Origin: Microbacteriaceae bacterium
GTDB lineage: Bacteria > Actinomycetota > Actinomycetes > Actinomycetales > Microbacteriaceae
DNA length: 34,926 bases
Assembly: GCA_947455435.1 (NCBI GenBank)
Contig: CANGNZ010000008.1
Location: 1-34,926 of the forward strand
Reading direction: 5' to 3'
Shown: positions 17,823 through 27,706 of the stretch, one piece after another
Layout: the number at the start of each line of letters is the position of its first letter
Position numbering within the stretch: the first letter of the stretch is position 1
Position numbers and translations under genes: made by a program
The notes under the pieces: model-generated
What the model was told of the DNA's origin: nothing
The model's input: only the letters and a program-made list of their open reading frames with translations
The model's database searches: none

Positions 17823-18998
17823 ATGAGCAAAGAAATTAGCCCGAGGCGTTCGCGCTTCGCCGTATCGGCCTACTTTCTTATCGGCGGAACCGCCATCTCG
17901 GTTTGGGGAGTTCACATTCCCGAGGTTGAGCACCACCTAAAAATCAACCACTCGGTGATCGGCTCAATAATTCTTTTGTTTGGCTTCGGCGCTTTTTTGG
18001 CAATGCAAGCAATGGGCTGGGTTATCGACCACTACGGCTCCAAAGCCGTGACTGCACTAGGTGGCACTGCGACTGGGTTGGCGCTTTTGATTCCAGCCTT
18101 TGCAAACGATGCTCCGAGCCTGGCCGGCGGCATTTTTGTTCTCGGCGCTAGCGTCGGAATCTTGGACGTCGGCATGAACGCCAACGGCGTCGTTGTGGAG
18201 CGCAAATACAATCGTTCGATTTTCTCTTCGTTGCATGCGATGTGGTCATTCGGCGGCATTGTTGGAGCGATCATTGGCGGTGTCGCGCTCTCACTAACTG
18301 CGCCGATGAGAGTCACACTCACCATCACCGGCATATTCATGGTGGTCGGATCGCTCGCGCTTTGGAGCTCGCTGGTCGAAGACAAACCTGGGAGCCTGCC
18401 CGAGAAACTCGAAAAATCCGCCGGCAACAAAGCCAACCGTAAACTGCTCGGAACAGTGCTTTGGGTGGGGTTCATGGCTTGTTTCGCGGCAATAGCTGAA
18501 GGTAGCGCGGTGGATTGGTCTGCCCTGCATTTGAAGACGGTGCTGCATTCTTCAAGCGGTGAGGCAGCGCTAGGAGTCGGCGCATTCAGTGCGGCAATGG
18601 CCATAACCAGGCTCGCTGGCGACAAACTAGTGGATCGTTTCGGCAGGCTTGCCGTTGTCCGTTACGGTTCACTTTTAGCCAGCTCAGGTATTGCCACCGC
18701 GGTTTTGGCGCCAAATCCCATCGTTGGCGTCATCGGCTGGGCCATTCTCGGCGTCGGCATTTCTGGAGTGATTCCCCAGCTATTCATTGCCGCCGGGAAT
18801 ATCGGCGAAGCGACCCACTCGGGCAGAAACATGGCAAAGGTGTTTGGGCTGACCTACTTCGGCATCATGGCAGGGCCAGCTCTGATTGGCTTTCTCACCA
18901 ACTGGATTCCACTAAACATCGCGCTATCGTTAGGTTGCCTGCTCACACTCACAGTTGCCGCGGGAGCCTCAATTCTCAGGAGTGACAAAATTCGATGA
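17823..18998 (+). CDS. MFS transporter
   Basis: 391 aa, about 12 TM segments; GWVIDHYGSKAVTALGG and repeated half KLVDRFGRLAVVRYG. Confidence 0.9.
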   Translation: MSKEISPRRSRFAVSAYFLIGGTAISVWGVHIPEVEHHLKINHSVIGSIILLFGFGAFLAMQAMGWVIDHYGSKAVTALGGTATGLALLIPAFANDAPSLAGGIFVLGASVGILDVGMNANGVVVERKYNRSIFSSLHAMWSFGGIVGAIIGGVALSLTAPMRVTLTITGIFMVVGSLALWSSLVEDKPGSLPEKLEKSAGNKANRKLLGTVLWVGFMACFAAIAEGSAVDWSALHLKTVLHSSSGEAALGVGAFSAAMAITRLAGDKLVDRFGRLAVVRYGSLLASSGIATAVLAPNPIVGVIGWAILGVGISGVIPQLFIAAGNIGEATHSGRNMAKVFGLTYFGIMAGPALIGFLTNWIPLNIALSLGCLLTLTVAAGASILRSDKIR

Positions 18999-20065
18999 CC
19001 AAACTGTTCAGCCCACTCACCGTTCGCGCGCTAACCGCCAAGAATCGCATTTGGATCGCACCTATGTGCATGTATTCGTGCGAAGCAAAGGACGGCGTTG
19101 TCGGCCAGTTTCACCTGGTGCACTACGGCGAACGCGCTCTCGGCGGAGCAGGTTTGATCATCGTTGAAGCGACTGCAGTTCGTGCCGATGGCCGAATCAC
19201 ACCTTGGTGCGCTGGCATCTGGAACCAGGCGCAGGTGGAGGCATGGAAGCCGGTAACGGCATTCATGAAGTCGAGCGGAGCGATTCCCGCAATCCAACTA
19301 GCTCACGCGGGCCGCAAGGCTTCAACCCACCGAGACGGCTCGGGCTCAATCACCCTTGCCGATGGCGGCTGGCAAACCGTTTCGGCAACCGATGAGGCCT
19401 TCACGGGGTACTTCGCACCACGCGAACTTGAAACTGCTGAGCTGCGCGGTATCGTCGACTCCTTTGTAAGCGGAGCCAAGAATGCCATAGCGGCTGGCTT
19501 TGAGGCGCTCGAGCTCCATGCCGCACACGGTTATCTCATGCATCAGTTCCTATCGCCGCTAACCAACCATCGCCAGGACGAATACGGCGGCTCACTCGAA
19601 AACCGCGCCCGCCTACTTGTTGAAACAGTGATTGCGATTCGCGCAGCCGTCGGAGACAGCGTGCCTCTCTTCATCAGATTTTCAGCAACCGACTATCGCG
19701 AAGGTGGTTGGGACGAATCTCAGACCGCTCAGGTCGCAAAGTGGTGCGCCGAAGCTGGTGCCGACCTTTTCGACATCTCGTCGGGCGGCCTTATCACCGG
19801 TGTCACGATTCCTAGCGGACCCGGCTACCAGGTGCCGCTTTCTGAGTTTGTTGCAGAGCGAGTCGAAGAACCGGTCACCGCTGTCGGTCAGATTACGGAG
19901 GCGGCACAGGCTGAGGCTATTTTGCAAAACAGCGAGGTGGAGGTAATCATGGTTGGCCGCGCGGTTTTGCGTGACCCCCACTGGCCGCTTCGCGCAGCCG
20001 CCGAACTCGGCGTAGAGGTCGACTGGCCCATGCAGTATTCACGCGGAAAGTTCGCGAAAAACTAG
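18995..20065 (+). CDS. NADH:flavin oxidoreductase, Old Yellow Enzyme (YqjM-like) family
   Basis: KNRIWIAPMCMYSCEAKDGVV, IPAIQLAHAGRKAS, ALELHAAHGYLMHQFLSPLTNHRQDEYGGSLENRARLL. Confidence 0.96.
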   Translation: MTKLFSPLTVRALTAKNRIWIAPMCMYSCEAKDGVVGQFHLVHYGERALGGAGLIIVEATAVRADGRITPWCAGIWNQAQVEAWKPVTAFMKSSGAIPAIQLAHAGRKASTHRDGSGSITLADGGWQTVSATDEAFTGYFAPRELETAELRGIVDSFVSGAKNAIAAGFEALELHAAHGYLMHQFLSPLTNHRQDEYGGSLENRARLLVETVIAIRAAVGDSVPLFIRFSATDYREGGWDESQTAQVAKWCAEAGADLFDISSGGLITGVTIPSGPGYQVPLSEFVAERVEEPVTAVGQITEAAQAEAILQNSEVEVIMVGRAVLRDPHWPLRAAAELGVEVDWPMQYSRGKFAKN

Positions 20066-21102
20066 TCGCGACGGGTGGCGTCTTGAACTTCGCCAACAAG
20101 CTCTTCGAGGATATCCTCAAGAAAAAGCACACCCTTGACTTTGCCACGACGATCAAACGATCTGGCCATGTGCGCACCAACTCGACGCATAGAAGCCAGG
20201 GCATCTTCTAGCTCCATCGACGCAGGCAGTGAGATCAGAGTTCTGATCCTCTTGGCTGGAATTGCCTCGTCTGCTTCGTCTTCACGAAGATCTAGGACGT
20301 CCTTCAAGTGCAGGTATCCGATAAAGTCACCCGAATCGTCGGTCAACGGGTAGCGAGAAAAACCGTATTTGGCGACCGCCTGCTCGATTTCGCGCGGAGT
20401 GACCGACTCATCGAAGCTGATCACCCGATCGGTTGGCACGGCGACGTCCACAACCTTCTTTTCAGTGAATTCAAATGTGTTGCTGATTGTGCCAGAAGCG
20501 TCGTTCAGAACGCCTTCTCGCGTTGAATGCTCAACGATGTCTTCAACCTGGTCGATCGTGTAGGCGCTGTTTGCTTCATCGGCGGCTTTGACGCCAAATA
20601 TGCGCAGGATCAGGTTTGCCAGCGCATTCAGCGACCAAACCAGCGGGCGAACCACCTGTGCCAGCAGGTAAAGTGGCGGCACCAGGACTAGGGCTGCCCG
20701 CTCCGGAATCGAGAATGAAATGTTTTTTGGCACCATTTCACCGATAACCACGTGCATGAACGAGACAACGACCAACGTGATTCCGAAGGCAACACCTGTG
20801 GTCGAAGCTTCGCTTAGACCAAGGCTGCGCAGAGGCTCTTCGAGAAGTTGGTGAATGCTCGGCTCGACGATAACCAAGATGAGCAAAGAACAGATGGTCA
20901 CACCGAGCTGAATGGTCGCCAGCATCAGCGAAACCTTTTCCATAGCCTTGATGGTTATGGCGGCAGGTCGGCTCCCCGCCTCGGCTCGCGGTTCGATTTG
21001 GGCTCGACGCGCCGATATGAGACCGAATTCGGCGGCAACAAAGAAACCATTGCCGAGCAGCAGCAAGAAGAACCAACCAATGCCCTCCCAAGGATTAGTC
21101 AT
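20062..21102 (-). CDS. Hemolysin-family/CNNM (CorC-like) membrane protein with CBS domains; start refined to ATG 21102
   Basis: WFFLLLLGNGFFVAAEFGLISARRAQIEPRAEAG, CNNM transmembrane domain, CBS-type region YGFSRYPLTDDSGDFIGYLHLKDVLDL; GAGG RBS before 21102. Confidence 0.92.
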   Translation of the reverse strand: MTNPWEGIGWFFLLLLGNGFFVAAEFGLISARRAQIEPRAEAGSRPAAITIKAMEKVSLMLATIQLGVTICSLLILVIVEPSIHQLLEEPLRSLGLSEASTTGVAFGITLVVVSFMHVVIGEMVPKNISFSIPERAALVLVPPLYLLAQVVRPLVWSLNALANLILRIFGVKAADEANSAYTIDQVEDIVEHSTREGVLNDASGTISNTFEFTEKKVVDVAVPTDRVISFDESVTPREIEQAVAKYGFSRYPLTDDSGDFIGYLHLKDVLDLREDEADEAIPAKRIRTLISLPASMELEDALASMRRVGAHMARSFDRRGKVKGVLFLEDILEELVGEVQDATRRD

Positions 21103-22408
21103 TTTGCACCTCCTCGGCAAAAGGGGTGAAGCGCACTCGATCCACTCGGCGGCCGTCCATGCGCTCAACACGCAGGGTGCCGTTTGCGATGGCTAGTTGG
21201 TCACCAACCGTCGGGATTCGACCGATCTGACTCATTATGTAGCCGGCAACGGTTTCGTATGCGCCGTTATCTGGGACCTTGATTGCCATTTCGGCAAGTT
21301 CATCTGGGCGAATCATTCCCGGGAACAACACCGAAGAATTTGCGCCGCGGGTGATTCCCGCGCGAGCACGGTCGTGCTCATCAACCAGCTCACCCACAAG
21401 TTCTTCGATTAGGTCTTCAAGGGTTGCCAAACCTGCCGTGCCACCGTATTCGTCGATCACGATGGCGAGTTGCAGACCTTTGCCTCGAAGCTCGACCATA
21501 AGCGACTCAAGCGGCATTGTTTCTGGCACACGCAATGCTTCTGTCATGATCGCGCTGACTGGGACTACCGCTCTTTTTTCGCGCGGAACAGCAGCCGCCT
21601 GCTTCACGTGCACGACGCCTACGACGTCGTCACTTGACCCATCGAGCACAGGAAACCTGCTGTGACCTGTCTTGTTGCAGAGCTCAATAACCTCGGTGAC
21701 GGTTGCGTCGCGTTCGATGCTGTGCATTCTCGGCCGCGGAGTCATTACATCGGCTGCGACCAACTGACTCAAGGCCAGTGTTTTGGTTAGCAAAGTTGCC
21801 GTCTGTTGGTCGAGCGCTCCAAGGCTTGCAGAGCGACGAACCAGCGAGGTGAGTTCTTCTGCCGTGCGAGTCGAGCTCAGCTCTTCTTTCGGTTCGATAC
21901 CGAAAAGGCGAACGATCGAATTTCCGGACTTATTCAAAATGAAAATCATCCAGCTAAACAGGAGCGTGAAGATGAGTTGAAAACCAGCAACAACCTTGCT
22001 CACCTTCAAGGGCAGCGTGAGGGCGAGCTTTTTAGGGACCAATTCGCCAATCACAGTTGAGAAAAGCGTGGCGATCAGCATTCCGAGCAGCACCGAAACG
22101 GTTTTCTGGGTTTCTGGGCCCCAACCAAAACCGGTGAGTGTTGGCGAAAGCAAGACGCCAAGTGCAGGCTCGGCCAGGAAACCGGTGAGCATGGTTGTTA
22201 GCGTGATGCCGAGTTGAGCTCCAGAAAGGTGTGTACTCGTCTTTCGAAGAGCCCTGATGGTGTTGCCGAGACCTTTTTCGCCTTTCGCGGCGCGCGCCTC
22301 AACCTCGTTGCGTTCTAGGCTGACCATCGAAAACTCACTGGCTACAAAGATGCCTGTTCCGAAGGTGAGCAAAACCCCCAAGGCGAGCATGAACCAAGCG
22401 TTTTCCAT
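21095..22408 (-). CDS. Hemolysin-family/CNNM (CorC-like) protein with CBS and CorC_HlyC domains; start refined to ATG 22408
   Basis: GIFVASEFSMVSLERNEVEARA; VMTPRPRMHSIERDATVTEVIELCNKTGHSRFPV; LAIVIDEYGGTAGLATLEDLIEELVGELVDEHD. Confidence 0.93.
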   Translation of the reverse strand: MENAWFMLALGVLLTFGTGIFVASEFSMVSLERNEVEARAAKGEKGLGNTIRALRKTSTHLSGAQLGITLTTMLTGFLAEPALGVLLSPTLTGFGWGPETQKTVSVLLGMLIATLFSTVIGELVPKKLALTLPLKVSKVVAGFQLIFTLLFSWMIFILNKSGNSIVRLFGIEPKEELSSTRTAEELTSLVRRSASLGALDQQTATLLTKTLALSQLVAADVMTPRPRMHSIERDATVTEVIELCNKTGHSRFPVLDGSSDDVVGVVHVKQAAAVPREKRAVVPVSAIMTEALRVPETMPLESLMVELRGKGLQLAIVIDEYGGTAGLATLEDLIEELVGELVDEHDRARAGITRGANSSVLFPGMIRPDELAEMAIKVPDNGAYETVAGYIMSQIGRIPTVGDQLAIANGTLRVERMDGRRVDRVRFTPFAEEVQND

Positions 22409-22487
22409 ATGTCCTCTAAGCATAGCCCCGCCAAACAGGGGGTAGGCTAGATGGCAGGAACGACGACGTTCAGATAAAAAATAAGAG

Positions 22488-25400
22488 GTGGTTACTCTGT
22501 CGACTCCAGGCCAGAATCCAGAAGCCGAAGGCGAATTCGGAGCCAATGAATGGCTCGTTGAAGAAATGTACGAGCAGTACAAAATCAACCCAGATGCAGT
22601 CGATAAAGAGTGGTGGCCGATTCTCGAGCGCTTTCACTCGATGCAGCCAGCAACCCTCACAACGCCAGCAGCGCCGGTAGCAGCCCCGGCAGCACCAACC
22701 GTAGAGAGTCAGATGGTCGCTAAGACCACCCGTGTTGAGGCAAAGCCACAACCGATTCCAGCCCAAGCCCCGGTCACCTCGTCAATCGACGTTGTCGAAG
22801 ATGGCGAAGACCAGGTCACCGTTCTCAAGGGAATGCAAAAGTCCTTGGCCACCAACATGGACGCATCGCTGACAGTGCCTACGGCGACAAGTGTTCGCAC
22901 AATTCCGGCGAAGCTCCTGATCGACAACCGAATCGTAATCAACTCTCACCTTGGCCGCACCCGCGGTGGCAAGGTTTCGTTCACACATCTTCTCGGCTTT
23001 GCGATCATTCGCGCGCTCAAAGAGTTCCCGAGCCAAAACGTTTACTACGACATCGTTGACGAAAAACCGGCAGTAGTTGCGCCCGCTCATATCAACATGG
23101 GTCTAGCCATCGACATCCCCAAAGAAGACGGCACGCGCGCACTTTTGGTACCAAATATCAAAAAGGCTGAACGTCTCAACTTTGCCGAATACCTTGCCGC
23201 CTATGAAGACCTCGTAAAGCGCGCACGCGAAAACAAGCTCACCGCAACAGACTTTGCCGGTTCAACCATTTCGCTGACCAACCCTGGTGGCATCGGCACG
23301 GTTCACTCAGTGCCTCGCCTAATGAAGGGTGCAGGTTGCATCGTTGGTGCGGGAGCACTCGAGTACCCTGCCGAATTCCAGGGAATGAGCGAAGATCACC
23401 TCGCGAAGATGGGTGTCTCGAAGACCATCACACTCACCTCAACCTACGATCACCGAGTCATCCAGGGCGCCGGCTCTGGTGAGTTCTTGAAGAAGATTCA
23501 CGAGCTTCTGCTAGGCCAACGCGGTTTCTACGAAGAAATCTTCTCTGACTTGCGAATCCCTTATGAGCCCGTCAAGTGGGTCAGCGACTTCTCGCAAGAC
23601 GACACCGACGACCGCTCAAAGGCCGCCCGCATCCAGGAGCTAATCAACGCCTACCGCGTTCGTGGCCACCTCATGGCCGACGTCGACCCGCTCGAATACG
23701 TCCAGCGTTCGCACCCAGACCTTGACATTCTCAACCACCACCTGAGCCTCTGGGACCTTGACCGCGAATACAAGACTGGCGGCTTCGGCGGCAAGTCGAA
23801 GATGGCGTTCCGCGATATCTACAAGATCCTCCGCGACTCGTACTGCCGCACCGTTGGTGTTGAGTACATGCATATTCAAGATCCAGAGCAGCGCCAGTGG
23901 TTCCAGGACAAACTTGAGCGCCCGTATGCCAAGCCAACCCGCGAAGAGCAGCTGCGCATTCTCGAGAAGTTAAACGAGTCAGAAGCGTTCGAGACCTTCT
24001 TGCAAACCAAGTTCGTCGGCCAAAAGCGCTTCTCGCTCGAGGGTGGCGAATCAACAATCGCAGCGCTTGACGCGATCCTGCAGTCTGCGGCGCACGCTGG
24101 GCTTCGTGAGGTAAACATTGGAATGGCCCACCGCGGTCGTTTGAACATCCTCACCAACGTTGCCGGAAAGACCTACGCCCAGGTGTTCCGCGAATTCGAA
24201 GGCAACACCGACACAAAGACAGTTCAGGGCTCTGGTGACGTGAAATACCACCTGGGCACCGAAGGCACATTTACCGCTCCAGACGGCGCAACCGTAGGTG
24301 TCACCCTGGCTGCCAACCCGTCACACTTGGAGGCGGTCAACCCGGTGCTCGAAGGCATCGTTCGCGCCAAGGTTGACTCGGTCAACGGCACCGCCGAAGA
24401 CGTTTACCCGTTCCTACCGATTCTGATTCACGGTGACGCGGCTTTTGCCGGCCAGGGTGTCGTGCCAGAGGTCCTCAACATGTCGCAGCTTCGCGGCTAC
24501 AAGGTTGGCGGCACCATCAACATTGTGATCAACAACCAGGTCGGCTTCACCACACCGCCAGACCAGTCGCGCTCGATGGTCTACTCGACCGACATCGCCA
24601 AGGGTATTCAGGCACCTATCTTCCATGTGAACGGTGACGACCCAGAGGCCGTAGTCAGAGTTGCACAGCTCGCCTTCGAGTTCCGTCAGGAATTCAAGAA
24701 GGACGTAGTCATCGACCTTGTTTGCTACCGCCGCCGTGGCCACAACGAGGGCGACGACCCGTCGATGACTCAGCCACTGATGTACAACCTGATCGAGGCC
24801 AAGCGCTCGGTTCGCACCCTGTACCTAGAGTCTTTGGTTGGTCGAGGCGACATCACTCGCGAAGAGTTTGAGGCAGCGAACGCTGGCTTCCAAGCTCGAC
24901 TCGAGAGCGCTTTCGCAGAGGTTCACGCTGCAATGCAGCAGCCTGTTGAGCTCGTGCCTCGACCGATAGGCATCGGCACCACAGCTAGCGACCACCCGGT
25001 TCTTGCCCACCAGACCGCGATTTCACGCGAGGTTGTTGAGCTGATCGGTAACGCTCACAACAACCAGCCTCCCGGCTTCAGCGTGCACCCGAAGCTTCAG
25101 CAGTTGCTCGAAAAGCGAGTCGAGATGAGCCGCACTGGCAGCATCGACTGGGGATTCGGTGAACTTTTAGCTTTCGGTTCTCTGCTCCTTGAAGGAAAGC
25201 GCGTTCGCATGGCCGGCCAGGACAGCCGACGCGGAACCTTCGTTCAGCGTCACGCTGTCTTCCACGACCGCGTGAACGGCCAGGAATGGATGCCGCTTCG
25301 CAACCTAAGCCCAGAGCAGGCCAAGTTCTACATCTACGACTCACTACTTAGCGAATACGCGGCCATGGGCTTCGAATACGGCTACTCGGTCGAAGATGAA

Positions 25401-26165
25401 AACGCTTTGGTTCTCTGGGAGGCTCAGTTCGGCGACTTCGCCAACGGCGCCCAGACGATCATCGACGAGTTCATCTCCTCTGCCGAGCAGAAGTGGGGCC
25501 AGCACTCAGGCGTGGTCTTGCTGCTGCCTCACGGCTACGAAGGCCAGGGGCCTGACCACTCTTCTGCTCGCATTGAGCGTTACCTGCAGCTTTGCGCAGA
25601 AAACAACATGACAGTTGCTCAGCCATCGACGCCGGCATCGCATTTTCACCTGCTTCGCCGCCAGGCCTACACAACACCTCGTCGACCGCTGGTGGTCTTC
25701 TCGCCAAAGTCGATGCTCCGTCTAAAGGCAGCTTCTTCATCGGTCGAAGACTTCACCAACGGAACCTTTATGCCGGTAATCGACGACCAGCAGGGCCTCG
25801 ACAAGAACGCCGTGAAGAGAGTCATCTTCTGCTCAGGCAAGATCTACTGGGATCTGTTGGCCGAGAGCGAGAAGCGTGGCACCCGCGACACCGCAATCGT
25901 TCGCGTTGAGCAGCTCTACCCAACCCCGGTCGACGAGATCAAGATGGCTTACGCTCAGTACCCGAATGCCGAACTTGTTTGGGCACAAGACGAACCGGCG
26001 AACCAAGGCCCTTGGACCTACATCGGCTTGTTCTTGCCTAAGTACATGAACGGTCAGGTAGCCAAGCTTGTCTCGCGACCAGCTAGCGCATCGCCAGCCA
26101 CCGGTTCGGCTAAGCGCCACGCCGCCGAGCAGGCCGACCTCGTTGCGAGAGCATTCGACGCCTAA
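22488..26165 (+). CDS. kgd: Multifunctional 2-oxoglutarate decarboxylase/dehydrogenase E1 with fused E2-type acyltransferase domain
   Basis: 1225 aa; N-terminal NEWLVEEMYEQYKINPDAVDKEWW; acyltransferase motif STYDHRVIQGAGSGEFL; E1 motifs GMAHRGRLNILTNV, HGDAAFAGQGVVPEVLNMS, RRRGHNEGDDPSMTQP. Confidence 0.98.
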   Translation: MVTLSTPGQNPEAEGEFGANEWLVEEMYEQYKINPDAVDKEWWPILERFHSMQPATLTTPAAPVAAPAAPTVESQMVAKTTRVEAKPQPIPAQAPVTSSIDVVEDGEDQVTVLKGMQKSLATNMDASLTVPTATSVRTIPAKLLIDNRIVINSHLGRTRGGKVSFTHLLGFAIIRALKEFPSQNVYYDIVDEKPAVVAPAHINMGLAIDIPKEDGTRALLVPNIKKAERLNFAEYLAAYEDLVKRARENKLTATDFAGSTISLTNPGGIGTVHSVPRLMKGAGCIVGAGALEYPAEFQGMSEDHLAKMGVSKTITLTSTYDHRVIQGAGSGEFLKKIHELLLGQRGFYEEIFSDLRIPYEPVKWVSDFSQDDTDDRSKAARIQELINAYRVRGHLMADVDPLEYVQRSHPDLDILNHHLSLWDLDREYKTGGFGGKSKMAFRDIYKILRDSYCRTVGVEYMHIQDPEQRQWFQDKLERPYAKPTREEQLRILEKLNESEAFETFLQTKFVGQKRFSLEGGESTIAALDAILQSAAHAGLREVNIGMAHRGRLNILTNVAGKTYAQVFREFEGNTDTKTVQGSGDVKYHLGTEGTFTAPDGATVGVTLAANPSHLEAVNPVLEGIVRAKVDSVNGTAEDVYPFLPILIHGDAAFAGQGVVPEVLNMSQLRGYKVGGTINIVINNQVGFTTPPDQSRSMVYSTDIAKGIQAPIFHVNGDDPEAVVRVAQLAFEFRQEFKKDVVIDLVCYRRRGHNEGDDPSMTQPLMYNLIEAKRSVRTLYLESLVGRGDITREEFEAANAGFQARLESAFAEVHAAMQQPVELVPRPIGIGTTASDHPVLAHQTAISREVVELIGNAHNNQPPGFSVHPKLQQLLEKRVEMSRTGSIDWGFGELLAFGSLLLEGKRVRMAGQDSRRGTFVQRHAVFHDRVNGQEWMPLRNLSPEQAKFYIYDSLLSEYAAMGFEYGYSVEDENALVLWEAQFGDFANGAQTIIDEFISSAEQKWGQHSGVVLLLPHGYEGQGPDHSSARIERYLQLCAENNMTVAQPSTPASHFHLLRRQAYTTPRRPLVVFSPKSMLRLKAASSSVEDFTNGTFMPVIDDQQGLDKNAVKRVIFCSGKIYWDLLAESEKRGTRDTAIVRVEQLYPTPVDEIKMAYAQYPNAELVWAQDEPANQGPWTYIGLFLPKYMNGQVAKLVSRPASASPATGSAKRHAAEQADLVARAFDA

Positions 26166-26167
26166 GC

Positions 26168-26767
26168 ATGACCAAAAAGACCGTGCGAATCATCGTTCTG
26201 GGAGACCTGCTGGTCAGCCCGAGCGGCGACCCGCGAGGTCTGGGCTGGCTTGGTCGAGTTCTTTCACGATCGTTCAGCGATGAACAGACTGTCGAAGTAA
26301 TAGCACTGCCAGTGCCGGGCGAGACAACGGCTCAACTTGGTGAGCGATGGTGGTCGGAGTTTGAACGCCGCATGGCTGGCGCTGATGAACTTCGACTTGT
26401 CGTAGCTCTAGGCAATACCGATCCGGCTGCTGGCATTTCGATCTCGAGAAGTCGATTGAACCTCGCCACCATATTGGACGAAGCCAGAAAGCGCGAAATC
26501 GAATCTTTCGTCGTTGGCCCGGTTCCGAGCCGCATTACCGACCAAAACCCAGAGATTGAACATCTCGCTTGGGGCTTCGAAGATGTTGCGAACCGCCGTC
26601 AGATTCCTTTCGTCGACTGCTTCAAGCCTCTTATCGAACATGAGGGCTGGGCAAGCGAGATGGCAGAGTCAACGAACGGAGTGCCCGGTCAAGTTGGCCA
26701 CGGGTTAATCGCTTGGTTGGTGCTAAACCGCGGTTGGAACGAATGGTTGGGGCTAGCCGAAGCCTAG
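26168..26767 (+). CDS. SGNH/GDSL hydrolase-like protein, apparently lacking canonical catalytic residues
   Basis: RIIVLGDLLVSPSGDPRGLGWLGRVLSRSF resembles block I but reads GDLL instead of GDSL; C-terminal STNGVPGQVGHGLIAWL lacks the DxxHP block. Confidence 0.65.
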   Translation: MTKKTVRIIVLGDLLVSPSGDPRGLGWLGRVLSRSFSDEQTVEVIALPVPGETTAQLGERWWSEFERRMAGADELRLVVALGNTDPAAGISISRSRLNLATILDEARKREIESFVVGPVPSRITDQNPEIEHLAWGFEDVANRRQIPFVDCFKPLIEHEGWASEMAESTNGVPGQVGHGLIAWLVLNRGWNEWLGLAEA

Positions 26768-27021
26768 TGTTGGATGTCGTTCAAATCGATTGAACGGATG
26801 CGCTGCAGGATTTTCTCTGCAATTTCATCGGCGGGCGTTTCGCTGCAGCGAAGCTGAATCACGTTATTCACTGCAGACTCAAAGTCGTATTCCCACTCAC
26901 AGTGGTCGCAGTTGGCGATGTGTGCGGTGATGGCATCGAGTTCGGTTTCGGTCAACTCGTTTTGAAGGTATTCGTGAACATGCTTCTTTGTTTCTTCGCA
27001 ATTCATTTCGCGCTGAGCCAT
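26764..27021 (-). CDS. rsrA: Zinc-binding anti-sigma factor (RsrA-like, mycothiol-system type)
   Basis: 85 aa with the HxxxCxxC ZAS motif (HIANCDHC); immediately downstream of an ECF sigma factor. Confidence 0.93.
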   Translation of the reverse strand: MAQREMNCEETKKHVHEYLQNELTETELDAITAHIANCDHCEWEYDFESAVNNVIQLRCSETPADEIAEKILQRIRSIDLNDIQH

Positions 27022-27623
27022 TAGTTCTTACCCTCCACTTTGTAACCCTCTGCTCGCGCGTAGTCTGCGAGCAGATTCTTTAGTTTTGCTTTGCCTCGGT
27101 GTAGGCGACTCATCACGGTACCGATCGGAATTTCGAGCTCTTCTGCGATGTCTGCGTAAGACATTTCTTGCACGATGGCCATGAACACCACGTCGCGGAA
27201 CTGCTCCATCGACGGGTGCTTCATCGCCTCGTTTACTTCGCGCGATGAAAGATTTTTTAAGGCTGCAAGCTCAGCTGAAAGCTCCTTTACCGCACCGATG
27301 CTTTCGGCTGAACCGAGCTGAAAGTCTTCAAGTTCGTCCAGGCCATCAGAAGCTTTGTCTTTCTTCTTCTTGTTGTACTTGTTAATAAAGGTGTTTTGCA
27401 GGATCGTCGAGAGCCAGTATTTAAGCTCGGTACCTTGCTGAAACTGGTGCCAGGCGCGAAAGGCTTTAATGAAGGTTTCTTGAACCAGATCTTCGGCGTC
27501 GTAGTAGTTGCCTTTGGTTTTGTTCAGCGCGACAGAGTAAAGGTAAGCCGTGAAAGGTATCGCCTGCTGCTCAAACTGGATTCGTTTGGCTTCGGCATCG
27601 AGGGGTGCAACGTTGTCAGTCAT
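27021..27623 (-). CDS. sigR: ECF RNA polymerase sigma factor, SigR/SigH-like; start refined to ATG 27623
   Basis: YYDAEDLVQETFIKAFRAWHQFQQGTELKYWLSTILQNTFINKYNKKKKD; EMSYADIAEELEIPIGTVMSRLHRGKAKLKNLL; paired with the RsrA-like gene. Confidence 0.92.
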   Translation of the reverse strand: MTDNVAPLDAEAKRIQFEQQAIPFTAYLYSVALNKTKGNYYDAEDLVQETFIKAFRAWHQFQQGTELKYWLSTILQNTFINKYNKKKKDKASDGLDELEDFQLGSAESIGAVKELSAELAALKNLSSREVNEAMKHPSMEQFRDVVFMAIVQEMSYADIAEELEIPIGTVMSRLHRGKAKLKNLLADYARAEGYKVEGKN

Positions 27624-27706
27624 CACACCTGAGTTTAGGCGCGAATCCGAAAAGCCGAAAGTTATGGTCAACTAGCTCCTTATGGTTGCTGGTATTTTGG
27701 TAACAC

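Noticed and set aside
18032-18625. 197-aa minus-strand ORF inside the second MFS gene
   Set aside because: Shadow ORF antisense to a well-supported MFS transporter; composition (Ala/Pro/Ser/Thr-rich) is typical of antisense reading of coding sequence.
20062-22408. Tandem CNNM/CorC paralogs as a novel system
   Set aside because: Adjacent paralogous CBS-domain membrane proteins of this family are common in actinobacteria; ordinary arrangement.
23731-24057. Minus-strand ORFs within kgd (and others such as 24414-24743 and 25471-25740)
   Set aside because: Antisense shadows of a strongly conserved 1225-aa coding sequence; no independent motifs or start signals.
22488-26165. Very large fused 2-oxoglutarate decarboxylase as an unusual fusion
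   Set aside because: This E2-like/E1 fusion is the well-known actinobacterial Kgd/OdhA architecture.
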